Assembly (NCBI GenBank): GCA_015060735.1
Contig: SUXX01000008.1
Coordinates: 1 to 64,000, forward strand
Direction: 5' to 3'
Origin: Bacteroides sp.
GTDB taxonomy: Bacteria > Bacteroidota > Bacteroidia > Bacteroidales > Bacteroidaceae
DNA length: 64,000 nt
Each line of letters starts with the position of its first letter. Position 1 is the first letter of the stretch. The notes below the pieces were generated by a model, which did not search any database, was not told the DNA's origin, and saw only the letters and a program-made list of their open reading frames with translations. Below are positions 43,202 through 53,272 of this stretch, in pieces. The position numbers and the translations under genes are program-made.

Positions 43202-43243
43202 AAATAAAAAGAGGTTCTTTCGTGAGAACCTCTTTTTATTTTT
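43200..43243. terminator. Strong bidirectional terminator between DUF3127 and rho
   Basis: A 19-bp perfect stem (AAAAATAAAAAGAGGTTCT and its complement) around a TTCGTG loop, A/T flanks on both sides. It lies exactly between two convergent genes. Confidence 0.9.
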
Positions 43244-45168
43244 TACGAATTCATACTCATCAGGAATTCTTCGTTGTTCTTGGTATTTACCAACTGATTC
43301 TTCAAGAAATCCATCGCTTCTATCGGGTTCATATCCGACAGATATTTGCGAAGTATCCACATGCGATCAAGGGTCTGTTTATCAAGCAACAAGTCGTCGC
43401 GACGAGTGCTGGATGCTATCAAATTCACGGCCGGGAATATACGCTTGTTACTCAAGTTGCGATCAAGTTGCAATTCCATGTTACCGGTACCCTTGAATTC
43501 TTCAAAAATCACTTCATCCATCTTCGAACCGGTGTCAATCAAAGCCGTAGCTATGATGGTAAGCGAGCCACCTCCTTCAATATTACGTGCTGCACCAAAG
43601 AAACGCTTCGGCTTGTGCAAGGCATTGGCATCCACACCTCCCGAAAGAACCTTTCCTGATGCCGGAGAAACGGTATTATAAGCACGTGCCAAGCGAGTAA
43701 TGGAGTCGAGGAAGATGACGACATCGTGTCCACATTCTACCATTCTCTTTGCTTTTTCCAACACGATACCGGCAATCTTTACGTGGCGTTCGGCCGGCTC
43801 GTCGAAAGTTGACGCAATGACTTCGGCCTTCACACTACGAGCCATATCGGTTACTTCTTCCGGACGCTCATCGATAAGCAACATAATCATGTATGCTTCC
43901 GGGTGATTGGCTGCTATGGCATTGGCTATATCTTTCATTAAAATCGTTTTACCGGTCTTAGGCTGAGCCACAATAAGGGCACGTTGTCCTTTACCGATAG
44001 GAGAGAAAAGGTCAACCACACGGGCCGAATGATTGTCTCGAGCATCTCCGGTGCACAAAGTGAACTTTTCGTCCGGGAAAAGAGGTGTCAAATGGTCGAA
44101 AGGTACACGGTCACGCACCAAAGCAGGATCCAATCCGTTGATTTTGGTTACCTTTACCAATGGGAAATATTTTTCACCTTCCTTGGGTGGACGAATAGGG
44201 CCTTCTACCACATCACCTGTCTTCAAACCGAAAAGCTTGATTTGTGATTGAGAAACATAGATATCATCAGGTGAAGAGAGGTAATTATAATCGGATGAAC
44301 GCAAAAATCCATAACCATCGGGCATCGTTTCAAGCACACCGATACCATTCAAGATACCATCAAAGTCGTAGGCTTTTTCTACCGGACGACGCTCATATAC
44401 AGGAGCTTGTTCTTCATGGTCGTTCGAAGAAGTATTTACCGGACCTTGATTGTTGTTTTTGCGGTTATTTTCAAATTTCTGCTTGCGATTCTGATTTTTA
44501 GGATTTGATACGGCAACAGATTCACCTTTGGTTGCTTCAAACTTGTCCAACAACTCGCTAGGGAGTTCTACCTTTTCTGATGGGAGGTCTTCGATAGCAA
44601 TGAATTCTTCGGTTGATGCCGGAATTTCCATTTTTTCTTCAGATGGAGTTTCTACGGCTTCCGGTACTTGAGTTTCTGTAATTGGAGCTATTGTTTCGGC
44701 TTCAGCAGCTTTAGCTTCAGCTTCTTTCTGTGCTTTCGATTTGCGTCCACGTTTTTTAGGAGCAGGCTTTTCTTCCGACTTGATTTCTTTTTCTTCAACC
44801 GGAGTTTCAACGACAACAACAGGTTCCGTTTTTTCTTCTTCCACAGGTTTTTCCGTAGGAGCCACAATCAATGGTTTAGGTTGAATTTCAGGAGTTTTAG
44901 CTTCCAACTTGGTTGCTTTATCTTGGGTGGCGGTATATACCTTGTCACCCTCTTTCTTTACACTGATACGCGAACGCTTACGTGGTTGTGCTTCCTTATT
45001 CTTGTCTGAAGCAGCTTTCTGTGTTGCCTTTGCCACGGCTTGTTCGTCCAAAATTGCATAAACTAAATCAACTTTTTGCAAGGATTCTGCATCTTTCACT
45101 CCCAACTCTTTGGCAATAGTCTGCAATTCCGGCAATTCTTTGTCGTTCAATTGAATGATATTATACAT
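43243..45168 (-). CDS. rho: Transcription termination factor Rho with long disordered N-terminal insertion
   Basis: A 641-residue hexameric RNA helicase that ends transcription. The N-terminal Rho_N part (1-50, [20 protein letters not shown]) is followed by about 220 residues of Lys/Glu/Pro-rich low-complexity sequence ([21 protein letters not shown], then [15 protein letters not shown]). Then come the RNA-binding domain ([20 protein letters not shown]), Walker A ([13 protein letters not shown]), [10 protein letters not shown] and the Q/R loops ([21 protein letters not shown]). Length is above E. coli Rho (419). Bacteroides Rho proteins carry such insertions; condensate formation by them has been reported. 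Start fixed by the ordinary Rho_N beginning. Confidence 0.97.
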   Translation of the reverse strand: MYNIIQLNDKELPELQTIAKELGVKDAESLQKVDLVYAILDEQAVAKATQKAASDKNKEAQPRKRSRISVKKEGDKVYTATQDKATKLEAKTPEIQPKPLIVAPTEKPVEEEKTEPVVVVETPVEEKEIKSEEKPAPKKRGRKSKAQKEAEAKAAEAETIAPITETQVPEAVETPSEEKMEIPASTEEFIAIEDLPSEKVELPSELLDKFEATKGESVAVSNPKNQNRKQKFENNRKNNNQGPVNTSSNDHEEQAPVYERRPVEKAYDFDGILNGIGVLETMPDGYGFLRSSDYNYLSSPDDIYVSQSQIKLFGLKTGDVVEGPIRPPKEGEKYFPLVKVTKINGLDPALVRDRVPFDHLTPLFPDEKFTLCTGDARDNHSARVVDLFSPIGKGQRALIVAQPKTGKTILMKDIANAIAANHPEAYMIMLLIDERPEEVTDMARSVKAEVIASTFDEPAERHVKIAGIVLEKAKRMVECGHDVVIFLDSITRLARAYNTVSPASGKVLSGGVDANALHKPKRFFGAARNIEGGGSLTIIATALIDTGSKMDEVIFEEFKGTGNMELQLDRNLSNKRIFPAVNLIASSTRRDDLLLDKQTLDRMWILRKYLSDMNPIEAMDFLKNQLVNTKNNEEFLMSMNS

Positions 45169-45321
45169 ATAGTATAGTTATTAGTGATTTGTTCTTTCGT
45201 ATATACATCCAACAATTTAGTACAGATTATTCCTTAAGAAGTTTGCTGAACATATAAACTTGGGATTAATTTGATTAGAAAAAAATGATTATTAGAGAAA
45301 ATAGTCATTGTTTGTTGCCTA

Positions 45322-45329
45322 CAAAAGTA
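45322..45329 (-). promoter_or_regulatory. -7 promoter element of rho with a long leader
   Basis: TACTTTTG on the minus strand. The leader to the rho ATG would be about 145 nt, long enough for autoregulation as seen for rho in other bacteria. That regulation here is an inference. Confidence 0.45.
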
Positions 45330-45411
45330 GATATTTTTTTGGAAAGTAACACAAAAATCTTCTATTTTTTCGTGTCTTCCTTGCAAATTTATACTAAATT
45401 AGCCCCCAATT

Positions 45412-45419
45412 TAAGTTTG
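45412..45419 (+). promoter_or_regulatory. -7 promoter element of ridA
   Basis: TAAGTTTG, 25 bp upstream of the ridA ATG. A -33 box is not obvious. Confidence 0.5.
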
Positions 45420-45443
45420 ATAACTCTTTAAAGTTTTACAGAA

Positions 45444-45821
45444 ATGAAAAAAGTGATTTTTACAGAAAAGGCTCCAGCAGCCATCGGTCCTTATAGTCAG
45501 GCTATTGAAGCCAATGGTATGGTATTTCTTTCAGGTCAACTTCCAGTTGATCCGGCAACAGGTGAATTCGCACCGGGTGGTGTAGCCGAACAAACTAAGC
45601 AATGCTTTGAAAACATTAAAAACGTATTGGCTGAAGCCGGTTTGACTACTGCTAATATTGTGAAAACAACCGTTTTCTTGGCCGACATGTCTTTGTTTGC
45701 TGAAATGAATGCTGTGTATGCCACTTATTTTGATGGTGATTTCCCTGCTCGTTCGGCTTTTGCCGTGAAAGCATTGCCTAAGGGTGCATTGGTTGAAATC
45801 GAAAGTATTGCAGCCAGATAA
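45444..45821 (+). CDS. ridA: RidA family reactive enamine/imine deaminase
   Basis: A 125-residue trimeric enzyme that hydrolyses reactive 2-aminoacrylate and related enamines. Full length. Recognisable pieces: PAAIGPYSQAIEANGMVFLSGQLPVDPATGE, QTKQCFENIKNVLAEAGLT, and the C-terminal PARSAFAVKALPKGALVEIESIAAR, whose Arg and Glu bind substrate. It is followed 12 bp later by the DUF3805/DUF3806 gene. Confidence 0.96.
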   Translation: MKKVIFTEKAPAAIGPYSQAIEANGMVFLSGQLPVDPATGEFAPGGVAEQTKQCFENIKNVLAEAGLTTANIVKTTVFLADMSLFAEMNAVYATYFDGDFPARSAFAVKALPKGALVEIESIAAR

Positions 45822-45833
45822 ATCCTTCACCCC

Positions 45834-46643
45834 ATGAAATTCATTTCACCCGGCGGATGGTTCTCATTGGAGTATCCCGCCACATGGTCCGAATTCGAAG
45901 ACAGCGAAGGTACATTCCTTTTTTATAACCCAAACAAGTGGGGTGGAAACTTCCGCATCTCGGCTTATCGGGATGCCTCGGCCGATTTCGGCAAGCAAAG
46001 CATCGAGTGGGAATTGAAGAACAATCCCACATCGGTTCTCGTTCAGGTAGGCTCGTGGAATTGTGCCTATTGTGCAGAGACCTTTCAGGAAGAAGGTACG
46101 TGGTACACCTCACACTTTTGGGTAACAGGTAAGGGTGACCTTTTGTTCGAATGCTCCTTTACCGTAGCCAAAGGAGGCGACCGCACACCGGCCGAAGAAA
46201 TCATTCGCTCCCTGCAAATCAGAAGCGGTAAGGAAGGTCTAGAAATCATTCCAATCCGTGTATTGGAGATAGGCGAGGTGAACGAGGCCTTCGAATGGGT
46301 ATCGACCACTGTCAAGAAGACACAGACAAAGGATTTCACTTCGCAGGAACAAGACATTGAGAAGTTGCAGAAAATGGTGGATAGCGGGAAATTCCAAGCC
46401 AACCAACGCCAAGCTTGGGAAAGCATTGGGCTCACCCTGGGTACCATCATCGAAAATGAAATGGACGGTATGAAGTGGGTAAGTGTCATCGATGGACGCA
46501 AGGAATATCCTGCCTTGCAATTCGAAGATTATCTGGTCAATCCAGCTGCATTGGTGTGGGAGAAAATCAAGGCCAAGCAACCTTGCAACCTCAAAGCAGA
46601 GTACGCACACATCAAGGAAGAAATGGAGAAAAGACTCAGCTAA
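45834..46643 (+). CDS. DUF3805/DUF3806 domain protein
   Basis: A soluble 269-residue protein. The N-terminal DUF3805 part (FISPGGWFSLEYPATWSEFED, NPNKWGGNFRISAY) and C-terminal DUF3806 part (ANQRQAWESIGLTLGTIIENEM, MKWVSVIDGRKEYPALQFEDY) are recognisable. The first is a PsbP-like shape by its GWFSLEYPATW opening. Function unknown. No signal peptide. It follows ridA closely, and its 3' side has a hairpin terminator. Confidence 0.85.
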   Translation: MKFISPGGWFSLEYPATWSEFEDSEGTFLFYNPNKWGGNFRISAYRDASADFGKQSIEWELKNNPTSVLVQVGSWNCAYCAETFQEEGTWYTSHFWVTGKGDLLFECSFTVAKGGDRTPAEEIIRSLQIRSGKEGLEIIPIRVLEIGEVNEAFEWVSTTVKKTQTKDFTSQEQDIEKLQKMVDSGKFQANQRQAWESIGLTLGTIIENEMDGMKWVSVIDGRKEYPALQFEDYLVNPAALVWEKIKAKQPCNLKAEYAHIKEEMEKRLS

Positions 46644-46665
46644 TAACGAACTAACATGATAGAAT

Positions 46666-46702
46666 ATACGCCAGCACGAATTTCCCAAACGTACTGGCGT
46701 AT
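46666..46702 (+). terminator. Hairpin terminator after the DUF3805/3806 gene
   Basis: ATACGCCAG (46666-46674) pairs with CTGGCGTAT (46694-46702), followed by TGTTTT. The extra inner ACG/CGT pair lengthens the stem. Confidence 0.7.
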
Positions 46703-46763
46703 TGTTTTAAAGACGAAGAAGCTTATCAAACAGGCGAAAGCTCTTGAAAACTCGGCCAATCCC

Positions 46764-46793
46764 TTGCCATTTAAATAGAAATATGTAGATTTG
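46764..46793 (+). promoter_or_regulatory. Promoter of the SGNH hydrolase gene
   Basis: -33 TTG (46764-46766) and -7 TAGATTTG (46786-46793) are 19 bp apart, matching the Bacteroidetes consensus. The leader to 46821 is about 22 nt. Confidence 0.65.
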
Positions 46794-46820
46794 CTTCCAT
46801 AAATCCAATCTCTTTGACCG

Positions 46821-47621
46821 ATGAAAAGAATATTCCTGACCCTGTCCATCCTTTTTGCCTGCATTACTCTCTCCGCACAAGGCCTACATCCGTGGCAAGG
46901 AAAACGAGTGGGCTACATCGGTGACTCCATCACCGATCCGAATTGTCTGACTGACGTGCATAAATATTGGGAATTCCTGCAAGAATGGCTTCAAATTACA
47001 CCGTATGTAACAGCCATCAGCGGACGTGAATGGAACGACGTGCCCCGTCAAGCCCAACAAATCAAGGAAGAACACGGTGGGGAAGTGGATGCTATCCTCG
47101 TTTTTATGGGCACCAATGATTACAATAGCGGAGTGCCCATCGGCGAATGGTTCACAGAAACGGAAGAAAAAGTTTGGGCAGCTACTGGAAAGCCCCAACA
47201 AGAAATCGTCCGAAAACGTCGCCATCTGGTTCTTACGAACGACACCTTCAAAGGACGCATCAACCAAGGAATACAATGCTTGAAGCAACTCTATCCCGAC
47301 AAGCAGATTATCCTACTTACACCCATCCATCGGGCATATGCATACTTCGGCAACAACAACGTGCAACCCGACGAAAGCTATCAAAATCAATGCGGTGAAT
47401 ATTTGGATGCTTATGTAAAGGCTATTCTTGAAGCCGGAAGCATCTGGAGTGTACCGGTCATAAACCTACATGCCATCAGCGGACTCAACCCCATGGTAGA
47501 GGAACAAATCCAATACTTCAAGGATACCAAGACCGATCGCCTGCATCCCAACACCAAGGGGCAGGAACGTCTGGCACGCACACTGATGCATCAATTGCAG
47601 ATGCACCCGTGCACGTATTAG
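46821..47621 (+). CDS. Exported SGNH/GDSL hydrolase
   Basis: A 266-residue secreted esterase-like enzyme. A signal peptide (about 1-20, ITLSAQ) is followed by block I YIGDSITDPN (nucleophile Ser), block III FMGTNDYNSG (Asn) and block V TDRLHPNTKGQ (Asp, His). All four catalytic blocks are intact. It could deacetylate a glycan or hydrolyse an ester on one. It stands between the ridA pair and the downstream GH43 gene, which is in the opposite orientation. Confidence 0.93.
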   Translation: MKRIFLTLSILFACITLSAQGLHPWQGKRVGYIGDSITDPNCLTDVHKYWEFLQEWLQITPYVTAISGREWNDVPRQAQQIKEEHGGEVDAILVFMGTNDYNSGVPIGEWFTETEEKVWAATGKPQQEIVRKRRHLVLTNDTFKGRINQGIQCLKQLYPDKQIILLTPIHRAYAYFGNNNVQPDESYQNQCGEYLDAYVKAILEAGSIWSVPVINLHAISGLNPMVEEQIQYFKDTKTDRLHPNTKGQERLARTLMHQLQMHPCTY

Positions 47622-47629
47622 TATCTAAA

Positions 47630-48628
47630 TTATTTACGTTTTAAAGTATGTCCCAAGTCTTCTAGTTCGAAGAGTCGGGCTCTTTCAGCACCACCCGGCG
47701 AATTGGGAGCATGAAGCACGATACAAAGCTTTCCTTCGAAAGTCTTGAAAATCATGCCATGTCCTCCATTTTCTTCGAATATTAAATTATCTTGTTGAAT
47801 CCATGGACCCAACACCTTACCGGTGGCCGATTCGGCAATTCCCAAGGCATACGAACCATTGCGGAAGCTTGACCATATCATCAACAACTTACCGGTTTTT
47901 GTACGATACAAGAAACATCCATCGGTTACATACGTGCGAGTCTTTGCCGGACCGTCTCCCGAGCCTGTCGACCACTTGGCTGCCGACGCACTGAACAAAC
48001 GGATATTTTTGCCCACAGGTTCAGAAAGGTCTTCCTTCAAGCGAACGATTTCCATTTCGCCATCCATCACTTCCACCCATTCGTGGCAATAAATCATGTA
48101 AGGTACTCCGTCTTCTACCCAAAGCGTACCGTCCAGACACATTTCGCCGATAGGAGTGTGGGGCAACTTATTTTCAAAAGGCAAGAAAGGACCTTCAGGC
48201 TTTTCCGACCAAAAGATTTGAGTGGCACGATGTGTAAAGACTGGATGTCCTTCCCAGTCACCTTTCCACTTGATATCACTGTTCAAGGTCGCAAACAAGT
48301 AATATTTACCGTTATACTTATGCACTTCGGGTGCCCATACAGTACCGGTAAGGTAATTGTCACGAGGTACATCAAACACTCTTACCGGTGCTTCCCAATT
48401 TTTCAAGTCCTTACTCTTGTAGGCTACCACGCCTCCAAAGGTCTTACCATTCTCCTTCACGCTCGACGAACTATACATATAGTACACGCCTTCTTCTTCG
48501 ACCGGCAGGATAAAGGGGTCACGGATATTAATGTCATCCAATGTCAAGAACTTCTGTTGAGCCATCGCCTGCGGACAGGTGCATAAAGCTAACAGAAAAA
48601 TGCATAATAATTTACGTAAATGTTTCAT
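47630..48628 (-). CDS. Exported GH43-like glycoside hydrolase
   Basis: A 332-residue secreted protein with a signal peptide (about 1-24, QAMAQ) and a single propeller domain. The base Asp is in NIRDPFILPVEEE, the second acidic residue in LDGTLWVEDGVPYMIY. The position of the usual acid Glu reads VTDGCFLYR, with Asp instead. This is seen in some GH43 and GH117-related subfamilies, so activity is likely but substrate unclear. It is the last gene of the symporter, engB, ABC-F and GH43 operon, 17 bp after the ABC-F gene. Convergent with the SGNH gene. Confidence 0.88.
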   Translation of the reverse strand: MKHLRKLLCIFLLALCTCPQAMAQQKFLTLDDINIRDPFILPVEEEGVYYMYSSSSVKENGKTFGGVVAYKSKDLKNWEAPVRVFDVPRDNYLTGTVWAPEVHKYNGKYYLFATLNSDIKWKGDWEGHPVFTHRATQIFWSEKPEGPFLPFENKLPHTPIGEMCLDGTLWVEDGVPYMIYCHEWVEVMDGEMEIVRLKEDLSEPVGKNIRLFSASAAKWSTGSGDGPAKTRTYVTDGCFLYRTKTGKLLMIWSSFRNGSYALGIAESATGKVLGPWIQQDNLIFEENGGHGMIFKTFEGKLCIVLHAPNSPGGAERARLFELEDLGHTLKRK

Positions 48629-48645
48629 AACTTCTCTTTTAAAAT

Positions 48646-50514
48646 TTATCCTTCTATTTCACTCAACTCCAACCAACGCATGGTTTTCTCGTCTATCAAA
48701 TCGTTCAGTTCGGGCAATCGTTTGGACTTTTCGGTCAGTTCGTCAACAGAGAGTGTACCGCTACAAAGAGCCGCTTCAATATCTGCCTTCTCCTGTTCAA
48801 GTACGGCAATCAAAGTTTCCAATTGTTCAAACTCCTTTTTCTCCTTAAATGTCATCTTACGCTTGTCATTCAAGCGTACACGATTGTTTTTTTCTTCCTT
48901 GGGCTTCTCCTGTTCTTTTTGATGTTGTTCCTTGGCATCCTTCCAATCACGATAATCGGAATAATTGCCCGGGAAGTCTCGAATATCGCCCTGTCCATTG
49001 AATACCAGCAGATGGTCTACCACCTTATCCATAAAGTAACGGTCGTGACTCACTACGATGACGCACCCCTTGAATGCCTGAAGATATTCTTCCAGCACTT
49101 GCAACGTAACAATATCCAAATCGTTGGTCGGTTCGTCCAGCACCAGGAAGTTCGGGTTTCGCATCAGCACCGTACAGAGGTATAACCGGCGTTTTTCACC
49201 TCCACTCAACTTGTACACATAATTGTGTTGTTGTTCTGGAGTGAAAAGGAAATGTTGCAAGAATTGCGAAGCCGTAAGCTTGCGTCCACCTCCCAGTTCT
49301 ATAACCTCGGCAATGTCTTGAATCACGTCGATGACCTTCATCTGCTCATCAAACTTCAGTCCTTCCTGCGAGTAATAGCCGAAACGAACGGTTTCTCCGA
49401 TGTCCAGTGTACCTGAATCGGGCTTGTGTTCCCCCATCAGTATCTTGATAAAAGTCGATTTACCCGTACCGTTATTGCCTACAATCCCCATCTTTTCATA
49501 ACGGGCAAAGATGTAAGAGAAGTCGTCCAGAATCTTCACATCACCGAAGGATTTGTACAGATGGTCGGCCTCAAATATCTTTGAACCGATGTACGAGGCT
49601 TTCACATCCAGCTTTACCTGTCGGTTATCAAAGCGTTGTTTAGCCACCTTTTCCAATTCATAAAAAGCTTCTTCACGGTAGCGTGCCTTATGCCCACGTG
49701 CCTGTGGCATGCGTCTCATCCATTCCAGCTCTGTACGGTAAAGGTTGTTAGCTCTAACAATCTCAGCATTGGTCGCATCGATACGCTCCTGACGCTTCTC
49801 CAAGTAGTAACTGTAATTACCTTTATATGAATAGATTTGCTTGTTGTCTATCTCGATGATTTCCGAGCACACTCTATCCAAAAAGTAACGGTCGTGAGTC
49901 ACCATCAGCAAGCTTAAATTTCCTCGTCGGAGATAGTCTTCCAACCATTCCGTCATGTCAAGGTCTAGATGATTGGTAGGTTCATCAAGAATCAAGAAAT
50001 CAGGTTCGGTAATCAATACGTTGGCCAAAGCTACTCGCTTTAACTGACCGCCCGAAAGATGCTTTATCTGTTGGTCAAAGTTGCGTATCTTCAGTTGCGA
50101 AAGAATCTGTTTAGCCTTGCGTTCATAGTCCCACGCCTTCTCTTGTTCCATTCTTGCAAGTAAGTCTTCTAACCCGGGATTCCCGGTTGTTTCCATACAC
50201 TTTTCATATTCCTTGATAAGTTGTACCACCGGTGTACCATGATAGAAACAGGCTTCGAGCACGGTCAGTTCTTCTGGATATTGTGGGTCTTGTTCCAAGT
50301 ATCCCACACGGAGGTCACGTCGATACACGATATTTCCGTCGTCATAGCCTTCCTTCCCGCTAAGGATACTCAATAGGGTTGTTTTTCCGCTTCCGTTCTT
50401 GGCGATCAAGCCAATGCGTTGGCCTTCCGCTACACCGAAACTGATATTCTCGAACAACACCAAATCGCCGAACGACTTGGTGAGTCCATCTACTTGCAAA
50501 TAGGGGTTTGCCAT
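48646..50514 (-). CDS. ABC-F family ATPase (Uup-like)
   Basis: A 622-residue cytoplasmic protein with two ABC ATPase domains and no membrane part. Walker A sites: KNGSGKTTLL and NNGTGKSTFI; signatures LSGGQLKRV and LSGGEKRRL; Walker B sites ILDEPTNHLD and VLDEPTNDLD. The C-terminal coiled-coil domain (about 530-620) with the KKEFEQLETLI stretch marks the Uup group. ABC-F proteins act on ribosomes. A role in translation or rRNA maturation is inferred, in keeping with its neighbour engB, whose end is 2 bp upstream. Confidence 0.95.
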   Translation of the reverse strand: MANPYLQVDGLTKSFGDLVLFENISFGVAEGQRIGLIAKNGSGKTTLLSILSGKEGYDDGNIVYRRDLRVGYLEQDPQYPEELTVLEACFYHGTPVVQLIKEYEKCMETTGNPGLEDLLARMEQEKAWDYERKAKQILSQLKIRNFDQQIKHLSGGQLKRVALANVLITEPDFLILDEPTNHLDLDMTEWLEDYLRRGNLSLLMVTHDRYFLDRVCSEIIEIDNKQIYSYKGNYSYYLEKRQERIDATNAEIVRANNLYRTELEWMRRMPQARGHKARYREEAFYELEKVAKQRFDNRQVKLDVKASYIGSKIFEADHLYKSFGDVKILDDFSYIFARYEKMGIVGNNGTGKSTFIKILMGEHKPDSGTLDIGETVRFGYYSQEGLKFDEQMKVIDVIQDIAEVIELGGGRKLTASQFLQHFLFTPEQQHNYVYKLSGGEKRRLYLCTVLMRNPNFLVLDEPTNDLDIVTLQVLEEYLQAFKGCVIVVSHDRYFMDKVVDHLLVFNGQGDIRDFPGNYSDYRDWKDAKEQHQKEQEKPKEEKNNRVRLNDKRKMTFKEKKEFEQLETLIAVLEQEKADIEAALCSGTLSVDELTEKSKRLPELNDLIDEKTMRWLELSEIEG

Positions 50515-50516
50515 GA

Positions 50517-51113
50517 TTATAAACTCTTATTTATGCTCTCAATATAATCCAGAATCTCTTCGCGTCCCATTTTCTTTTCCGAAGAAGAGATGAATGTCGG
50601 CGGAAGTTCTTCCCATTGTTCACTTAACTTTTTCAGATAGGCGTCTACATTTGCTTTTGCCTTGCTTACACTCAGCTTGTCCGCCTTGGTGAAGATAATA
50701 GAGAAGGGTACACCATTCTCACCCAACCATTCAAAGAATTCCAAATCAATCTTCTGAGGTTCCAAACGAATGTCAATAAGTACAAACAAGTTGGTCATCT
50801 GTTCACGTTCCAACACATAGTCTTCGATGATTTTCTGAATCTTGTCCACTTGTTTCTTGCCACGTGCGGCATAGCCGTAGCCGGGAAGATCGACCAAATA
50901 CCATTCCTTATTTACTAAAAAATGGTTGATAAGCAATGTCTTGCCGGGAGTGGCTGATGTCATAGCCAACTTAGGCTTACGGGTAAGCATGTTTATCAAG
51001 CTCGATTTACCTACATTAGAACGTCCGATAAACGCATATTCAGGTAGATTACCTTTCGGGCATAATTCTACTTTGGTGTTGCTGATGACAAATTCAGCTG
51101 TATTTATTTCCAT
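50517..51113 (-). CDS. engB: Ribosome biogenesis GTPase EngB (YihA/YsxC)
   Basis: A 198-residue essential GTPase needed for large ribosomal subunit assembly. G1 [13 protein letters not shown]2/3 [16 protein letters not shown] and DLPGYGYA, G4 TKAD ([10 protein letters not shown]). Full length. It starts 2 bp after the symporter gene stop and ends 2 bp before the ABC-F gene, so the three are one transcript. Confidence 0.97.
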   Translation of the reverse strand: MEINTAEFVISNTKVELCPKGNLPEYAFIGRSNVGKSSLINMLTRKPKLAMTSATPGKTLLINHFLVNKEWYLVDLPGYGYAARGKKQVDKIQKIIEDYVLEREQMTNLFVLIDIRLEPQKIDLEFFEWLGENGVPFSIIFTKADKLSVSKAKANVDAYLKKLSEQWEELPPTFISSSEKKMGREEILDYIESINKSL

Positions 51114-51115
51114 AG

Positions 51116-52579
51116 TTATTTATGATTTTTATTTTTTATACTCAGTAACGAAAGACCGACAAATGTGAGCAATCCGTTAAACATCAACATTTCGTATCCA
51201 AACTGATAGCCAATGGCATGATACACCGCCCGGTCGATAATGAAACATACAATGGGAGAGGTTATGGCTACTATGGGCACAAACTTATCACGAGGACGCA
51301 TTCGGGTAAACAAACCGAAAATAAACAAGCCCAACAACGGTCCGTAAGTGTACGAAGCAATGGTATAAATAGCATCGATGATGCTATCATTGTTAGCAGC
51401 CTTGAACAACAGAATAAAACCGATAAACACCACCGAGATGAGGAAATGGCTCCATTTGCGTTTCTTTTCTGCTTCTTTATCATCCGTCCGCTCAATACCT
51501 AAAATATCTATGCAGAAACTGGTTGTGAGAGCAGTCAAGGCCGAATCGGCACTCGAGAATGCCGCCGCTACAATACCAATGGTAAATAACACCAAGGTAG
51601 CAAATCCTAATCGCCCTTCGGCTGCAAAGAAGGGAAGTATATCGTCACTCTTTTCGGGCAAAGTCAATCCTGTTTGCGATGCCAAAAGCAGTAAAAGTAC
51701 TCCTAAACACAAGAACAAGAAATTAACAGGAACAAACGAAAGCCCATACGAATACATGTTCTTTTGTGCTTCTTTCAGATTACGGCAGGAGAGGTTCTTT
51801 TGCATCATGTCTTGATCAAGTCCCGTCATCACAATGGTAATAAAAATACCACTGAAAAATTGCTTGAAGAAATTCTGCTTGCTGGCCCAATCATCGAACA
51901 CGAAGATTCGGCTATAATCACTATCGACTACGGTTTGCACCATACCACTGAGGCTCAAGTTCATCTGTTCACTCACTTGAAAGAGAATAAGTCCCAATGC
52001 TGACAACAGGCAAAACGTCTGAAAGCTATCCGTCCAAACAATAGTCTTGATACCACTCTTGCGAGTATAGAGCCAGATGAGAATCACAATGCCAATAACG
52101 GATACGGCAAAGGGGATGTGCAAGACATCGAACACATAATGCTGAAGAATCAGACAAACCAAATAAAGACGTGCTGCCGCTCCAATGATTTTCGAAAGGA
52201 GAAAAAACGAGGCTCCCGTTTTGTAAGAATAACGCCCGATACGCTCGTTCAAGTACGAATAAATGGTTGTCAGGTTTAGCTTATAATAGATAGGTAATAA
52301 CACATGAGCTATAATAAGATAGCCTACAAAGAAGCCCATCACCGTTTGCATGTAGGTCATATCGATGCCTCGAACCATGCCCGGTACAGAAACAAAAGTT
52401 ACCCCCGAGAGCGAAGCCCCTACCATGCCGAAGGCCACTACATACCAAGGCGATTGCCGGTTACCACGAAAAAAAGCATCATTATCTGCCTTTCGGCTCG
52501 TCAGTTTGGCCACCAACATCAGCAGACCAAAGTATATTAATATAGTTAGAAGTATGTAGGTTCCATTCATAAGTTTCAT
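51116..52579 (-). CDS. Sodium:solute symporter family protein
   Basis: A 487-residue transporter with about 13 membrane helices, of the SSS family (Na+-coupled uptake of sugars, vitamins, amino acids or anions). Typical segments: [42 protein letters not shown], the late ETG-type Na site [20 protein letters not shown]. The substrate is unknown. Start candidates are 52579 and 52570. The longer frame reaching 52678 overlaps recR and is not used. A TACATTTG promoter element precedes it. First gene of the engB operon. Confidence 0.9.
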   Translation of the reverse strand: MKLMNGTYILLTILIYFGLLMLVAKLTSRKADNDAFFRGNRQSPWYVVAFGMVGASLSGVTFVSVPGMVRGIDMTYMQTVMGFFVGYLIIAHVLLPIYYKLNLTTIYSYLNERIGRYSYKTGASFFLLSKIIGAAARLYLVCLILQHYVFDVLHIPFAVSVIGIVILIWLYTRKSGIKTIVWTDSFQTFCLLSALGLILFQVSEQMNLSLSGMVQTVVDSDYSRIFVFDDWASKQNFFKQFFSGIFITIVMTGLDQDMMQKNLSCRNLKEAQKNMYSYGLSFVPVNFLFLCLGVLLLLLASQTGLTLPEKSDDILPFFAAEGRLGFATLVLFTIGIVAAAFSSADSALTALTTSFCIDILGIERTDDKEAEKKRKWSHFLISVVFIGFILLFKAANNDSIIDAIYTIASYTYGPLLGLFIFGLFTRMRPRDKFVPIVAITSPIVCFIIDRAVYHAIGYQFGYEMLMFNGLLTFVGLSLLSIKNKNHK

Positions 52580-52589
52580 TTTTCTCTGG

Positions 52590-52597
52590 CAAATGTA
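52590..52597 (-). promoter_or_regulatory. -7 promoter element of the symporter-engB operon
   Basis: TACATTTG on the minus strand, 11-20 bp before the candidate start codons, so the leader is very short. Divergent from the recR promoter 31 bp away. Confidence 0.5.
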
Positions 52598-52620
52598 CGG
52601 AAAAAACCTTAGAAATGCAT

Positions 52621-52628
52621 TATCTTTG
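52621..52628 (+). promoter_or_regulatory. -7 promoter element of recR
   Basis: TATCTTTG, 27 bp upstream of the recR ATG. Confidence 0.55.
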
Positions 52629-52654
52629 CCATCCAATATAAAGAATTCAGTCCT

Positions 52655-53272
52655 ATGAATCAACCTTATCCTTCCCAATTGCTCGAAAGGGCAGTGGGCG
52701 AATTTGCTAAATTGCCCGGCATCGGACGGAAAACGGCCATGCGATTGGTGCTACACTTGCTCCGTCAGGAACAATCGGCGGTAGAAGCCTTTGGAAGTGC
52801 CATCACTACCCTGAAACGAGAGGTGAAGTATTGCAAGGTGTGTCATAACATCTCCGACACCGATACATGTAGCATTTGTGCCAGCCCCAATCGAGATGCT
52901 TCTACTATCTGTGTGGTAGAGACCATCCGAGATGTGATGGCCGTAGAATCTACCCAACAGTTCCGTGGACTTTATCATGTGTTGGGAGGAGTCATTTCGC
53001 CCATGGATGGCATCGGTCCGTCGGACTTGCAGATAGAGAGCTTGGTAGAACGAGTGAAACAGGGCGAGATAAAGGAAGTGATTCTGGCTCTCAGCTCTAC
53101 CATGGAAGGAGATACAACCAATTTCTTCATCTTCCGCAAACTAGCACCGTTTGATGTCAAGATGACGGTCATTGCCCGAGGCATCTCCATTGGCGACGAA
53201 TTGCAATATACCGACGAAGTGACATTGGGCCGCTCGATTGTGAATAGAACATTGTTTACAGGAAATATGTAA
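52655..53272 (+). CDS. recR: Recombination protein RecR
   Basis: A 205-residue protein of the RecFOR pathway. Helix-hairpin-helix [17 protein letters not shown]4 zinc motif [16 protein letters not shown], Toprim start [18 protein letters not shown] and the Walker-like [16 protein letters not shown] are all intact. It is followed by a membrane protein gene with a one-base overlap (TAATG). Confidence 0.97.
   Translation: MNQPYPSQLLERAVGEFAKLPGIGRKTAMRLVLHLLRQEQSAVEAFGSAITTLKREVKYCKVCHNISDTDTCSICASPNRDASTICVVETIRDVMAVESTQQFRGLYHVLGGVISPMDGIGPSDLQIESLVERVKQGEIKEVILALSSTMEGDTTNFFIFRKLAPFDVKMTVIARGISIGDELQYTDEVTLGRSIVNRTLFTGNM

Noticed and set aside
44668-45009. Phe/Ser-rich plus-strand frame opposite rho
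   Set aside because: It is the antisense of the low-complexity Lys/Glu region of Rho, which always yields such frames.
46640-46864. Minus-strand 74-codon frame over the SGNH promoter
   Set aside because: It overlaps a terminator hairpin and a well-spaced plus-strand promoter and has no recognisable protein pattern.
51116-52678. 520-codon frame for the sodium symporter
   Set aside because: It runs through the recR promoter and recR start. The promoter at 52590 and the ATG at 52579 or 52570 fit.
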